A stretch of DNA of 64,000 nt from Bacteroidaceae bacterium. Lineage in GTDB: Bacteria; Bacteroidota; Bacteroidia; Bacteroidales; Bacteroidaceae. This document shows positions 49,425-57,023 of the stretch, piece after piece. Each line of letters starts with the position of its first letter. Within the stretch, counting starts at the first letter, position 1. The notes under the pieces are model-generated. The model had not been told where the DNA came from and did not search any database. It worked only from the letters and a program-made list of their open reading frames with translations. The DNA lies in the NCBI GenBank assembly GCA_017470425.1, contig JAFUYT010000011.1:62001-126000 (forward strand), given 5' to 3'. Position numbers and translations under genes: made by a program.

Positions 49425-52130
49425 TTATGATTTTTTAAGAAACAACGCGGATGCTTGTTCGTGGGCTTGCAGCCGCAACTCGTGCTGTGCGAGCTGCTGC
49501 AGGAGGTCGCGCTGCTGGCGTTCCAGCTCGGCGAGTTTCTCCTTTAGCGCCTTGTGCTCGGCGTCGCCGTTGCCGGAGATGGGGCGCAGCCCCTCTGCTT
49601 GCAGGGCGATGATTTGTGCACGCAGATAATCGACGCGCGCTTCCGTCGTGGCCTGATCCAGCTGCACCTGCCGCACGCGCTCCCGGATGACGCTCCACTC
49701 GCGGTCGCCCGCCAGCACGCGCTCCAGCTCTGCTGCCTGCACGGGCGGGTGGCTGGCGTTGTAGCGGTTCATCCAGAGATCCAGGTCGCGGCGCTCCTCG
49801 GCGAGGATTGCTTCCTGGTCGTGGGTGTGGCTGTCGAGGAACTGCTTGAGAGCTTGGGCGGCCAAGAGTGCCCGCAGCTGCTCCTGATATTCCTTCTCGG
49901 CATGTTCCAGGGTTGCCATCTGCACGGCGTAGAGGTCGCGGGCGTGCTCGAAGAGCGCCTTGCCGTCGCCTTCGGGAATCAGCTTCTGGAGGGCGTTCCC
50001 GGCTTTCTCCGTCTGCTCGCGGAGCTTAGCTACGTAGGCTTCCCCGGTGGCGATGTCGGTGAGCATCTGCTGGTGGCAGCTCTGCAGGATGTCGCCCTCG
50101 GTCTTCAGGCGCATCTCCTCGAGCGCATCGGTGTGCAGGCGGCTCTCGGTGGCTTCCCACTGGTCGCGCAGCCCTTGGATGTGCTGCTTGAGGCTCTCGG
50201 GTGCTTTCTTCCACTGTGTGAACCATTCGGGAAGCGTGATGGCCTGTTCGAGGGCGTCGTAGCGCTGGCGGTAGGCGTTGGTTGATTGCTGCAGGCGCTG
50301 GTTTAGGCGCTCCACCTGCCCTGCCATCACCTGGCAGGCGGTGTTCGCCTCGTTCAGGCGCACGCTGAGGTCGTCGGCCTGCTGTTGCAAGTGCTTGATC
50401 TCGACGCTGATGTTGGAGATGGAGTCGAGGTGGAAGGTGAACGCCTCCAGCTCTTTCTCTGCATTCTCTGCATCTACGGATGTCTTCTCGATGAGCAGTT
50501 GAATGAGCGTCTTGCGTGCCTCGCGGTTGGTGGAGGGGGAGCAGTCGGAGAACGACGGGTCGAGGCTGCGGAACGTCTGCCACTCGCTGACGTCGCCGCT
50601 CTGGCGCTGGCGCAGGATGCTGAGGTGCTCGTTCTCTGTCTCTAAGCGGGTCAGCGTCTGCGTCAGGTCTTTCTGCAGTTCGCCGAGCTCGCGGCGCTTG
50701 CCGTCGAGCTCGCGGCGCAGCAGCTCGCACTCGGCTTTCAGCGAGGCGATGAGGGCGTTCTGCTCGATGATGGTCTCGCCCTCCCAGGGGTGGTGCGTGG
50801 CGCCGCAGACGGTGCAGGGCGTGCCCTCGGCGAGGTCGGTGCGCAGCTCGATGACGTTCTGGCTCTTCGAGAGCGTCAGGTGGTAGGTCTTGTGCTCCAG
50901 CTGTTGCGAGAGCTGGCGCACGTCGGTCTCCAACGTGTCGATGTCGCGGTGGAGATGGTCGGCGTGGAGGCGCAGTTGCGTGATGTTCTGTTCTTTTTGC
51001 TCGATCAGGTCGTAGCCCGTGGCGATGCCGTGCCAGAGCGACGCACTCATCTTGAGCATCAGCAGACGACTGCGTAGCTCCAGGGCGCGGCGCTGTAGCG
51101 TGTAGCTGTCCTGTCCTGCGATGCCGCGGCGGTGGCCGTCGGCCTCCTCTTGCTTGGAGCTGATGGCGGCGCTGAGGTTCTGGCTCTCTGTGAAGAGGCG
51201 GCCGAGCTGTTCGTCGCGTTCGCTTTGGCGGCGCGTGGCTTGGTTCAGCTCTTGGCGGAGCGTCTCGCGTTGCTCCGAGACGATCAGCAGCTCATCGAGC
51301 ATGATCTTCACGGCGTCGCTGCGCTGAAGCATCTGATGGTGCACGTCGAGCGCTTGTCGCTGCACGCGCAGGTCGGTCATTTCCTGTTGCAGTTGCTCCA
51401 TCGCCTTCTGGTTCTCGGCGATGCTCTTCTGCAGGATGCTGTCGCGTTCCCGCTGCTGTCGGAGATCCTCCTCCATCGTGTCGGCGTGTTGCCGTCCCTC
51501 TTCCGCCTGGATGGCGAGGCGTTCTCCTTCGCTCATCTTCAGCGCCGTAGCTTCTAATCGCTGTCGGGCGTCCTCGACCTTCTCCTTCTCAATGAGCATC
51601 TGCTGCTCGGCGGTGTCGGCGCGGCGCTGCACGGTGTCGATCTCAGCTGCTTGGCGGCCGCTGGCTTGGCGCGTCTGCTCAATGTCGCCGGACAGCAGAT
51701 GGATGCGCTGCACCTGCCCGCTCACGGGCTCGAAGGCCTCGAAGCGTTCCAGCTCCTGGCGCTCCGTCTGCGTGATGGCCATCTCCTTGTTGACGCGGAA
51801 CAGGCGTTCGCGCTGCTCTACCAGTTCTGTGTTGACGGTGAGGAACTGATGGAGGCGCTCCTGCTGCCGCTTCAGCTCCACGCAACTGTCATCCAGGTGT
51901 GCGAGCTTCGTCAGGCAGAGCCGTCGGCTCTCGTGAATCTGTTGCAGGGTGACATCGTCGAGCAGCTGCTCATGTAACCGTGTGCGCGAGACTTCCTTGC
52001 GGAAGAACGTACGCATCCAATTCCGGACATCCTCGGGGATGGGCGCTTCGAAGCGCTCGCCCCACCATTGGCACAACTCCTCTTCCATCTCTTCGGGACG
52101 GTAGGGCAGGGAATCGTAGTGATCAGTCAT
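49425..52130 (-). CDS. SbcC/Rad50-like zinc-hook coiled-coil protein without ATPase head motifs
   Basis: 901 residues, nearly all coiled coil, interrupted in the middle by GTPCTVCGATHHPWEGE (CTVC at 439-442). This is the CxxC zinc hook found at the apex of SbcC/Rad50, where two molecules join through one zinc ion. The arms on each side (about 60-430 and 455-895) are similar in length. No Walker A is found in the first 60 residues (which form a compact WWGERFEAPIPEDVRNWMR region), and no ABC signature or Walker B at the end (ASALFLKKS), so the ATPase head of SbcC is absent. No sbcD is adjacent. Its ATG lies 3 bp after the esterase stop. Possibly a scaffold or a decayed SbcC. Confidence 0.8.
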   Translation of the reverse strand: MTDHYDSLPYRPEEMEEELCQWWGERFEAPIPEDVRNWMRTFFRKEVSRTRLHEQLLDDVTLQQIHESRRLCLTKLAHLDDSCVELKRQQERLHQFLTVNTELVEQRERLFRVNKEMAITQTERQELERFEAFEPVSGQVQRIHLLSGDIEQTRQASGRQAAEIDTVQRRADTAEQQMLIEKEKVEDARQRLEATALKMSEGERLAIQAEEGRQHADTMEEDLRQQRERDSILQKSIAENQKAMEQLQQEMTDLRVQRQALDVHHQMLQRSDAVKIMLDELLIVSEQRETLRQELNQATRRQSERDEQLGRLFTESQNLSAAISSKQEEADGHRRGIAGQDSYTLQRRALELRSRLLMLKMSASLWHGIATGYDLIEQKEQNITQLRLHADHLHRDIDTLETDVRQLSQQLEHKTYHLTLSKSQNVIELRTDLAEGTPCTVCGATHHPWEGETIIEQNALIASLKAECELLRRELDGKRRELGELQKDLTQTLTRLETENEHLSILRQRQSGDVSEWQTFRSLDPSFSDCSPSTNREARKTLIQLLIEKTSVDAENAEKELEAFTFHLDSISNISVEIKHLQQQADDLSVRLNEANTACQVMAGQVERLNQRLQQSTNAYRQRYDALEQAITLPEWFTQWKKAPESLKQHIQGLRDQWEATESRLHTDALEEMRLKTEGDILQSCHQQMLTDIATGEAYVAKLREQTEKAGNALQKLIPEGDGKALFEHARDLYAVQMATLEHAEKEYQEQLRALLAAQALKQFLDSHTHDQEAILAEERRDLDLWMNRYNASHPPVQAAELERVLAGDREWSVIRERVRQVQLDQATTEARVDYLRAQIIALQAEGLRPISGNGDAEHKALKEKLAELERQQRDLLQQLAQHELRLQAHEQASALFLKKS

Positions 52131-52133
52131 CGT

Positions 52134-52964
52134 TCAATCGTTCAGTCCTTTCAGCCAGGTCTCGGTGAGCTTGGGCCAGATGAGGCCGGCGCCGCTACGC
52201 ATACCGTAGCCGTGGCCGCCTTTGGTGAGATAGTGGAGCTCGATGGGTGCGCCGGCACGTTGCATGGCGTCGGCGATGGTGAGCGAGCTGGGACCGCTGT
52301 ATTTCACATCGTCCTCTGTGCCAAACACGAAGAGGGGCGAGGTGCTGGCGGAGACGGTCAGCTCCGGCGTCAGCGTGTGGTCGGGACCTTCATCCAGATA
52401 GGCGGGGTAGATGAGGATACCGAAGTCGGGGCGACACGACTGCTGGTCGATGTCGTCCTGCGCTTCATAGGCGGGCTGTGCCCAGCGTGTGGCAGCACGG
52501 CAGGAGAGCGAGGCACCGGCAGAGAAGCCGATGATGCCCACCGTCTTGTAGCCCTTGGCGCGTACCGTGCGGATGGCGCGCTGCGCATCCTGAAGGGCGC
52601 CTAAGCGGTTCTGCGGCACGCGGTATGCCAGCACGTAGGCCTGATAGCCCTGCCCTGCCAGCCATTGTGCCACCTCCTGCCCTTCCTTGTCGTAGGCGAG
52701 AATGTTATAGGCTCCGCCTGGGCATACGATGACAGCTTTACCGTTCTTCTTCTCTGCCGCAGGTTCAAAGACCTCCAGCGTTGGGTTCGTGACCTTGTCG
52801 AAGCGCAGCACCTTATCGTTTCCCATCTTGACTACGGGCGCCGTCTTGGCCTCCTTGGCATCAGGTATGGTATTGGGCCATACGTCAAACGTCTTATTCA
52901 CATATTGCGCTTGAGCCACTGTGAACGTGAATGTTGCTAATGTAGCAAAGATAATATGTTTCAT
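52134..52964 (-). CDS. Secreted alpha/beta hydrolase, acetyl-xylan-esterase-like
   Basis: The start at 52964 (MKHIIFATLATFTFTVAQAQ) gives a signal peptide; the longer frame overlaps rhaD. 276 residues with an oxyanion-type VIVCPGGAYNILAYDKEG, nucleophile elbow GFSAGA, acidic residue in FVFGTEDDV and catalytic His in KGGHGYGM. This fits the carbohydrate-esterase-like hydrolases of Bacteroidota polysaccharide use; substrate not determined. It lies 10 bp after rhaD, suggesting shared use on rhamnose-containing glycans (inference from position). Confidence 0.87.
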   Translation of the reverse strand: MKHIIFATLATFTFTVAQAQYVNKTFDVWPNTIPDAKEAKTAPVVKMGNDKVLRFDKVTNPTLEVFEPAAEKKNGKAVIVCPGGAYNILAYDKEGQEVAQWLAGQGYQAYVLAYRVPQNRLGALQDAQRAIRTVRAKGYKTVGIIGFSAGASLSCRAATRWAQPAYEAQDDIDQQSCRPDFGILIYPAYLDEGPDHTLTPELTVSASTSPLFVFGTEDDVKYSGPSSLTIADAMQRAGAPIELHYLTKGGHGYGMRSGAGLIWPKLTETWLKGLND

Positions 52965-52974
52965 AGGACGTATT

Positions 52975-53787
52975 TTATTTGGCCAATCCAAAGACATCGG
53001 AGAGTTCCTTCATCTGCGCATCCGTCATGCCGTCGGGTTCGAAGCCCATGTTCTTGCCGGCGATGTAGATGAGAGCTGCTTTGTTGAGGACATCCACCTG
53101 GTCGAAGGCGCTCATGATGTCGGTATCTACGGCGAAGACCCCGTGCTTCTCCCACATCACCACGTCGTAGTCATCATCGATGGCCTTGATGGTGGCGTCA
53201 GCCAGCTCTACGCTCGACGGCAGCATATACGGCACCATGCCGAGACCGCGCGGGCAGAATGCCTTCGTCTCGGGAATCATCGACCACAGCATCCGCGTGG
53301 CCACGTCCTTCTCCATGAACTTCTTGTTGTGCGTCAGCGCCACCAGCTCGATGGGGTGCGTATGAAGGCTGGCGCGGTAAGGCGAGCCCTTGGCCAGCAG
53401 GTAGTCGTGCACAGCCAGGTGCGAGGGCAGTTCCGACGTCGGCTTCACCGCCTTGTCAGCGATGATGACATACGAGGCGCAGTCGTCCAGGATGCGGATG
53501 ATGCTCCCGTTGTCCATCGGCCAGCGGGCTAGGTCGCGCATACGCATCTGCGTACCTTTACAATAGAAGTAGCAACCCTTCAGGTGGGGCAGGGTAGTGC
53601 CAATCTGGTACACTGGCGAGATGGCGGGCAACGCCTTGATCTCGTCATCCACCTGTTCCGTGATGTTCACCGTGATGTTGCCGCCATTGCGCTCGGCCCA
53701 TCCCTTTTGCCACAGGTAGCCAGCCACCTCTGCCACATCACCCACTACTCTTTTCAGTTCGTCTCTGTTCTCAAGAATACTTTCCAT
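52975..53787 (-). CDS. rhaD: Rhamnulose-1-phosphate aldolase
   Basis: Class II (zinc) aldolase that splits L-rhamnulose-1-phosphate into dihydroxyacetone phosphate and L-lactaldehyde. 270 residues. Family motifs are WAERNGGNITVN (residues 31-42), the zinc-binding LHTHPIELVALTH and VVMWEKHGVFA. Kinase and isomerase genes of the pathway are not in the window. It is first in a three-gene unit (rhaD, esterase, zinc-hook gene). Promoter TAACTTTG at 53855-53862. Fuculose-1-phosphate aldolase is a relative but shorter. Confidence 0.94.
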   Translation of the reverse strand: MESILENRDELKRVVGDVAEVAGYLWQKGWAERNGGNITVNITEQVDDEIKALPAISPVYQIGTTLPHLKGCYFYCKGTQMRMRDLARWPMDNGSIIRILDDCASYVIIADKAVKPTSELPSHLAVHDYLLAKGSPYRASLHTHPIELVALTHNKKFMEKDVATRMLWSMIPETKAFCPRGLGMVPYMLPSSVELADATIKAIDDDYDVVMWEKHGVFAVDTDIMSAFDQVDVLNKAALIYIAGKNMGFEPDGMTDAQMKELSDVFGLAK

Positions 53788-53854
53788 AGTTGTTTATTTC
53801 GTTAATCTTTTCGTTGTTGGTCACACAATCATCTTCCGATGCACTTTTCGGGTG

Positions 53855-53862
53855 CAAAGTTA
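53855..53862 (-). promoter_or_regulatory. -7 promoter element of rhaD
   Basis: TAACTTTG on the minus strand, 67 bp before the ATG. Confidence 0.5.
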
Positions 53863-53932
53863 CAACTAATTCTTTACCCGCACCGCCAAAAGCCCCAAAA
53901 TTTTTTCTCACTCATGTATTACCCTCCCTAAT

Positions 53933-54529
53933 TTATTCGTATGATACCTCTTCCGCCGCCATCAGCACCCCACCATCGTCCTCCTCCTCAAACAGCGGAT
54001 AAACCATCTCCCCTGGTTCCCCTCTCCCCTTGGAGAACGCTTGGGAGTGAGGCTGCAAACAATGATCCTGCAGCCAGATATGATTCAGCGTGAACGCTAT
54101 TGACTCCAGTGTCTCCTCCCGCCTCTTGGACGTCAGTTCGCACTCCCACACCGTGATGCAGTGCCATCCCATCGCCGCCAGCTTCCTCAGTTCCTCCCTG
54201 TCCCGCTCTTTATTCCTCCGTATCTTCGCCACCCAGAACTCCCTGTTCGTCCGCGGAATCTTGCAGCACGCCGAACTCTCCATTATGAATTGTGAATTAT
54301 GCATTGTGAATTGAATTTCGTGTCCATGCCAGAAGCACCCATTCACGAACACACACGTCCTGTACTTCCTCAGCACCAAGTCCGGATGCCCCGGCAGCCG
54401 CCTGTCATTCAGCCTATATCGGAATCCCCTCTTCCACAGCCCCCTCCGCACAATCATCTCCGGCTTCGTGTCCTTCGACCGAATCGCCGCCATATTCCTG
54501 TGCCGCTGTTGTGGAGTGAGCTTATCCAT
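53933..54529 (-). CDS. vsr: Very short patch repair endonuclease
   Basis: Nicks next to T:G mismatches made by deamination of 5-methylcytosine, usually at Dcm (CCWGG) sites. The start at 54529 gives MDKLTPQQRHRNMAAIRSKD, the family N-terminus; FRYRLNDRRLPGHPDLVL holds the catalytic Asp region and FVNGCFWHGH and CCKIPRTNREFWVAKI the zinc-binding core. Between HGH and the CCKIP block lies EIQFTMHNSQFIMESSA, encoded by an AATTGTGAATTATG-type repeat normally seen between genes. The tail (QPHSQAFSKGRGEPG) is encoded by a CTCCCCTTGGAGAACGCTTG-like element. It lies downstream of the dcm/ecoRIIR operon, which fits its role. Whether the insert spoils activity is unknown. Confidence 0.93.
   Translation of the reverse strand: MDKLTPQQRHRNMAAIRSKDTKPEMIVRRGLWKRGFRYRLNDRRLPGHPDLVLRKYRTCVFVNGCFWHGHEIQFTMHNSQFIMESSACCKIPRTNREFWVAKIRRNKERDREELRKLAAMGWHCITVWECELTSKRREETLESIAFTLNHIWLQDHCLQPHSQAFSKGRGEPGEMVYPLFEEEDDGGVLMAAEEVSYE
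53995..54055. repeat. Repeat element near the 3' end of vsr
   Basis: CCCCTCTCCCCTTGGAGAAC with a following GCTTGGGAGTGAGG resembles the family of GC-rich elements in mfd and uvrA; translated as LQPHSQAFSKGRGEPGE. Confidence 0.55.
54281..54318. repeat. AATTGTGAATTATGCATTGTG repeat inside vsr
   Basis: Three degenerate ATTGTGAATT units, related to intergenic arrays at 13705 and 13808, here in-frame within vsr. Confidence 0.7.
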
Positions 54530-54704
54530 GATACAGGCTCTCCAGATTCTCAAATGTAGTGTCAATAAAAGTGTCCTTGATCATACCTCTGGTGCTTATT
54601 TTCACGAAATCATCCGATAGACTCCGACAATACGACAGTTCAAAGGCCAGACGAATGTCGTCCGTTACCTCTGTACCTTCCAGTTGTATGGTCAGCAAGT
54701 CCAT
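54522..54704 (-). CDS. Small protein of unknown function in the R-M operon
   Basis: 60 residues from the ATG at 54704 (MDLLTIQLEGTEVTDDIRLA); an ATG at 54725 would add seven. Its stop lies inside the vsr start region (8-bp overlap), which suggests real translational coupling. An AAGTAAG sequence precedes the ATG. The chain is acidic with one strand-helix pattern and no motif I recognise. It may be the residue of a longer gene or a small accessory protein. Confidence 0.5.
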   Translation of the reverse strand: MDLLTIQLEGTEVTDDIRLAFELSYCRSLSDDFVKISTRGMIKDTFIDTTFENLESLYHG

Positions 54705-54736
54705 CTTACTTCTATCTACCACCAAGGTTCTTATCT

Positions 54737-54754
54737 ACCACCTTTTTAGGTGGT
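54737..54754. terminator. Weak hairpin at the end of the Fic gene
   Basis: ACCACCT-TTTT-AGGTGGT overlaps the stop codon of the Fic gene. It could dampen but need not stop transcription into the small ORF and vsr. Confidence 0.4.
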
Positions 54755-55825
54755 TGATACCAGCAGAATATTACGGCGAACATTTTTATTGGTTCCTGTC
54801 CGCTCCATATAGCCTTTATCCTGCAAGGTCTTCAAGTGCTTTTGGACAGCAGACGGATTGATCGACAAAAACTTTGCCATTTCTGGAATAGTTATCGAAG
54901 GATTGTCTATCAAAAGCCTTAAGAGCTTTACAACGGTTTCATTCTTTATCGTCACGAACTCTCCATTAAGCCACCAAACACTATCAGCCTTTTCACTCAA
55001 GAATCTCAAATTAGCCTCCAGCGTGTTTTCCATCTGTTGCGATATATAGGCAACAAAATCACGAGCCTGTTCCAAAGAAGCATGTGCACCAGCTGACGGA
55101 ATCGGCCCCACATTTTTGTCGGCTTTGCCCAATGCATCGAGATACTGTTTCTTAGCACTGCTCCGAATCACCAGCATCGGATAGTCATGTTTCGTCAGAA
55201 TATAGTTCATTATCAGACGGGCAATACGACCATTTCCATCTTCAAACGGGTGGATACGTATATAACGATAGTGAAACAAGGCTGCCAGTTCTATCGGTGA
55301 CATAGACTTTTCTGCCTCTAACTGATTATACCAAGCAACCAAATCCGCAATCAAGGCTGGTGTCTCCTCTGGTGAAGCATACTCAAAGCGTTCTCCTGAC
55401 GGTGTGATGACGGAATTGGGGCGCGTTTTGTAACAACCCGCATGAACCACGTAACTCGTATTTACGCCACCAGGCAATTGCCTATAGACGGTATAGTCTT
55501 CTCGCAACATCGTTTGATGAAGAGTGCGGATGAAAAACTCTGTCAGTGGTTTGTTCTTCTCGTTAGCCTCTTCCTGCATCATCTTCAAGCAGACATTGTG
55601 AGCCTTCATCTCTTCAAGATCCTTCATGTTGGCTTCACCGACCACACGACCAAACATCAGCAATAGTTCCGTCTGCCCATACGTCAGGGTATTGCCCTCA
55701 ATATGGTTGCTATTGTAGTTGAACTCCAGCATGAACTTTCTGTTCAGCCGCTGCAGATATTCTTCCTTGACAGGCTGCAGGCTCTGCCATTCCTGATATA
55801 ACTCTTCTATCTTTCCTATATACAT
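54746..55825 (-). CDS. Fic family protein (canonical active site) in the R-M operon
   Basis: 359 residues. Fic_N-like start with NYNSNHIEGNTL (36-47), which contains the S/TxxxE(G/N) inhibitory motif; Fic core with HPFEDGNGRIAR (192-203), the complete AMP-transferase motif with His192; and a C-terminal winged-helix domain (about 295-345: ITIPEMAKFLSINPSAVQKHL). Such proteins transfer AMP to a target or act as autoinhibited regulators. Its ATG lies 1 bp after the EcoRII-type endonuclease stop, so it is translated from the same operon, an unusual place for a Fic gene. Targets are unknown. Confidence 0.92.
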   Translation of the reverse strand: MYIGKIEELYQEWQSLQPVKEEYLQRLNRKFMLEFNYNSNHIEGNTLTYGQTELLLMFGRVVGEANMKDLEEMKAHNVCLKMMQEEANEKNKPLTEFFIRTLHQTMLREDYTVYRQLPGGVNTSYVVHAGCYKTRPNSVITPSGERFEYASPEETPALIADLVAWYNQLEAEKSMSPIELAALFHYRYIRIHPFEDGNGRIARLIMNYILTKHDYPMLVIRSSAKKQYLDALGKADKNVGPIPSAGAHASLEQARDFVAYISQQMENTLEANLRFLSEKADSVWWLNGEFVTIKNETVVKLLRLLIDNPSITIPEMAKFLSINPSAVQKHLKTLQDKGYMERTGTNKNVRRNILLVSTT

Positions 55826-55826
55826 A

Positions 55827-57023
55827 TCATGTAAACAAATAAAATTTGGGCAAATTTTCTTGCTTTTTCTGCACCATTTGTATGAATCCCGTTAAGTCGC
55901 TTATTTCGGATTGATACTCTTGCGGGAAACTGGCAATGTATTTGTGTGGAACAACGAGCGTCAAGCGGGAGTCGTGCATTTCTTTTAATTGATTCTTGGA
56001 GATTCCTTGTTGCAACGTGAATAGGAACTTGACATCTACACGGTCGGCCTCGGTCAGGACCTGGCGCCAGCGGTCTTTGCAGGTGGTTTTTGCGCCCAGC
56101 ACAATCAAGTCGTCGGCAGGGAACTGCAAGTTGTGGTAGCACTCGGCGTTGGGGAAGAGGAAGTCGGGCTTCTTGTTGTCCTCGGTGACGGCTTGCTCTT
56201 CAAAGACCAACTCGTTCTTTGTGAAAATGTCGGCGAGGTGATGTTCGAGCGACTTCCCGGCACGGGACTTGCGGCGGTTGAGCACTTCGTTTGCCATTTG
56301 CACAAAGGCGTCAATGCTGCCGAATGGCTTTGTCATGACATCAGCATAGACCTTTTCCTCCATGCACTTGAACAGGCGGTACTCGGTATCGACCCAGTTC
56401 AGCAGCACCTCGTCGGGCTTGCTTTTCAGCATTGCGTCGGCCACGCTGTATGCCTTGTTGAAACAATCACGTGCGCCTTGTGCCATCTGGCGGGTTTCTG
56501 GGAAGTCGGAAAAGAGGTCAACAAATTCCTTTAGGAGATGAGCAATCTTCACGTCGGGCTTGACAATTCCGGCCACGTCTATAAGCTGGTTGGTTTCGTC
56601 GGGAGCGAGGTTGAACGTGGCAAAGAACTCATCTATGTCCTCGTCGCTGCTCAAAACATAGCCAGCGTAGTCCTCTTCAGTGAATTTAGCCAAGATGAGC
56701 AGGTCACCAACGTTATCATCCTGCAAGAATGGAAATCCGTGACCAAAGCGAGTGATGCGGTATTCGTTGCGCGTCTTTTGGCCGTAGTATTTCATACAGC
56801 TTTCGGTCGTAAAGTCATCCTGCCATTTGACTTTTACGGTTTTCTCCTTAAACTCTCCCTTAACGCCGGGCTTGTCGAAAAGCAGGGAGGATGCGCACTT
56901 TGGAATGTAGAAGCCTGCTTGATGTGAGCCTGTGGTTCCAGTGTCGTTGCCCGTGATGAAACGACACCACGCGGCCTTAGATTGTTGCACGCTGCGGATT
57001 GCGGAGTTCAATATTTCGCTCAT
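55827..57023 (-). CDS. ecoRIIR: Type II restriction endonuclease, EcoRII family
   Basis: Predicted to cut at CCWGG. The start at 57023 (MSEILNSAIRSVQQSKAAWC) lies inside the 3' end of dcm (47-bp overlap). 398 residues: the N-terminal effector/DNA-binding domain (about 10-170: QAGFYIPKCASSLLF, RITRFGHGFPFLQDDNVGDLL), then the PD-(D/E)XK catalytic domain with RKSRAGKSLEHHLADIF, KKPDFLFP (284-291, catalytic Asp) and GAKTTCKDRWRQVL (310 on, catalytic Lys). These are the EcoRII catalytic motifs. Full length, no sign of decay. The partner methyltransferase is directly upstream. Confidence 0.93.
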   Translation of the reverse strand: MSEILNSAIRSVQQSKAAWCRFITGNDTGTTGSHQAGFYIPKCASSLLFDKPGVKGEFKEKTVKVKWQDDFTTESCMKYYGQKTRNEYRITRFGHGFPFLQDDNVGDLLILAKFTEEDYAGYVLSSDEDIDEFFATFNLAPDETNQLIDVAGIVKPDVKIAHLLKEFVDLFSDFPETRQMAQGARDCFNKAYSVADAMLKSKPDEVLLNWVDTEYRLFKCMEEKVYADVMTKPFGSIDAFVQMANEVLNRRKSRAGKSLEHHLADIFTKNELVFEEQAVTEDNKKPDFLFPNAECYHNLQFPADDLIVLGAKTTCKDRWRQVLTEADRVDVKFLFTLQQGISKNQLKEMHDSRLTLVVPHKYIASFPQEYQSEISDLTGFIQMVQKKQENLPKFYLFT

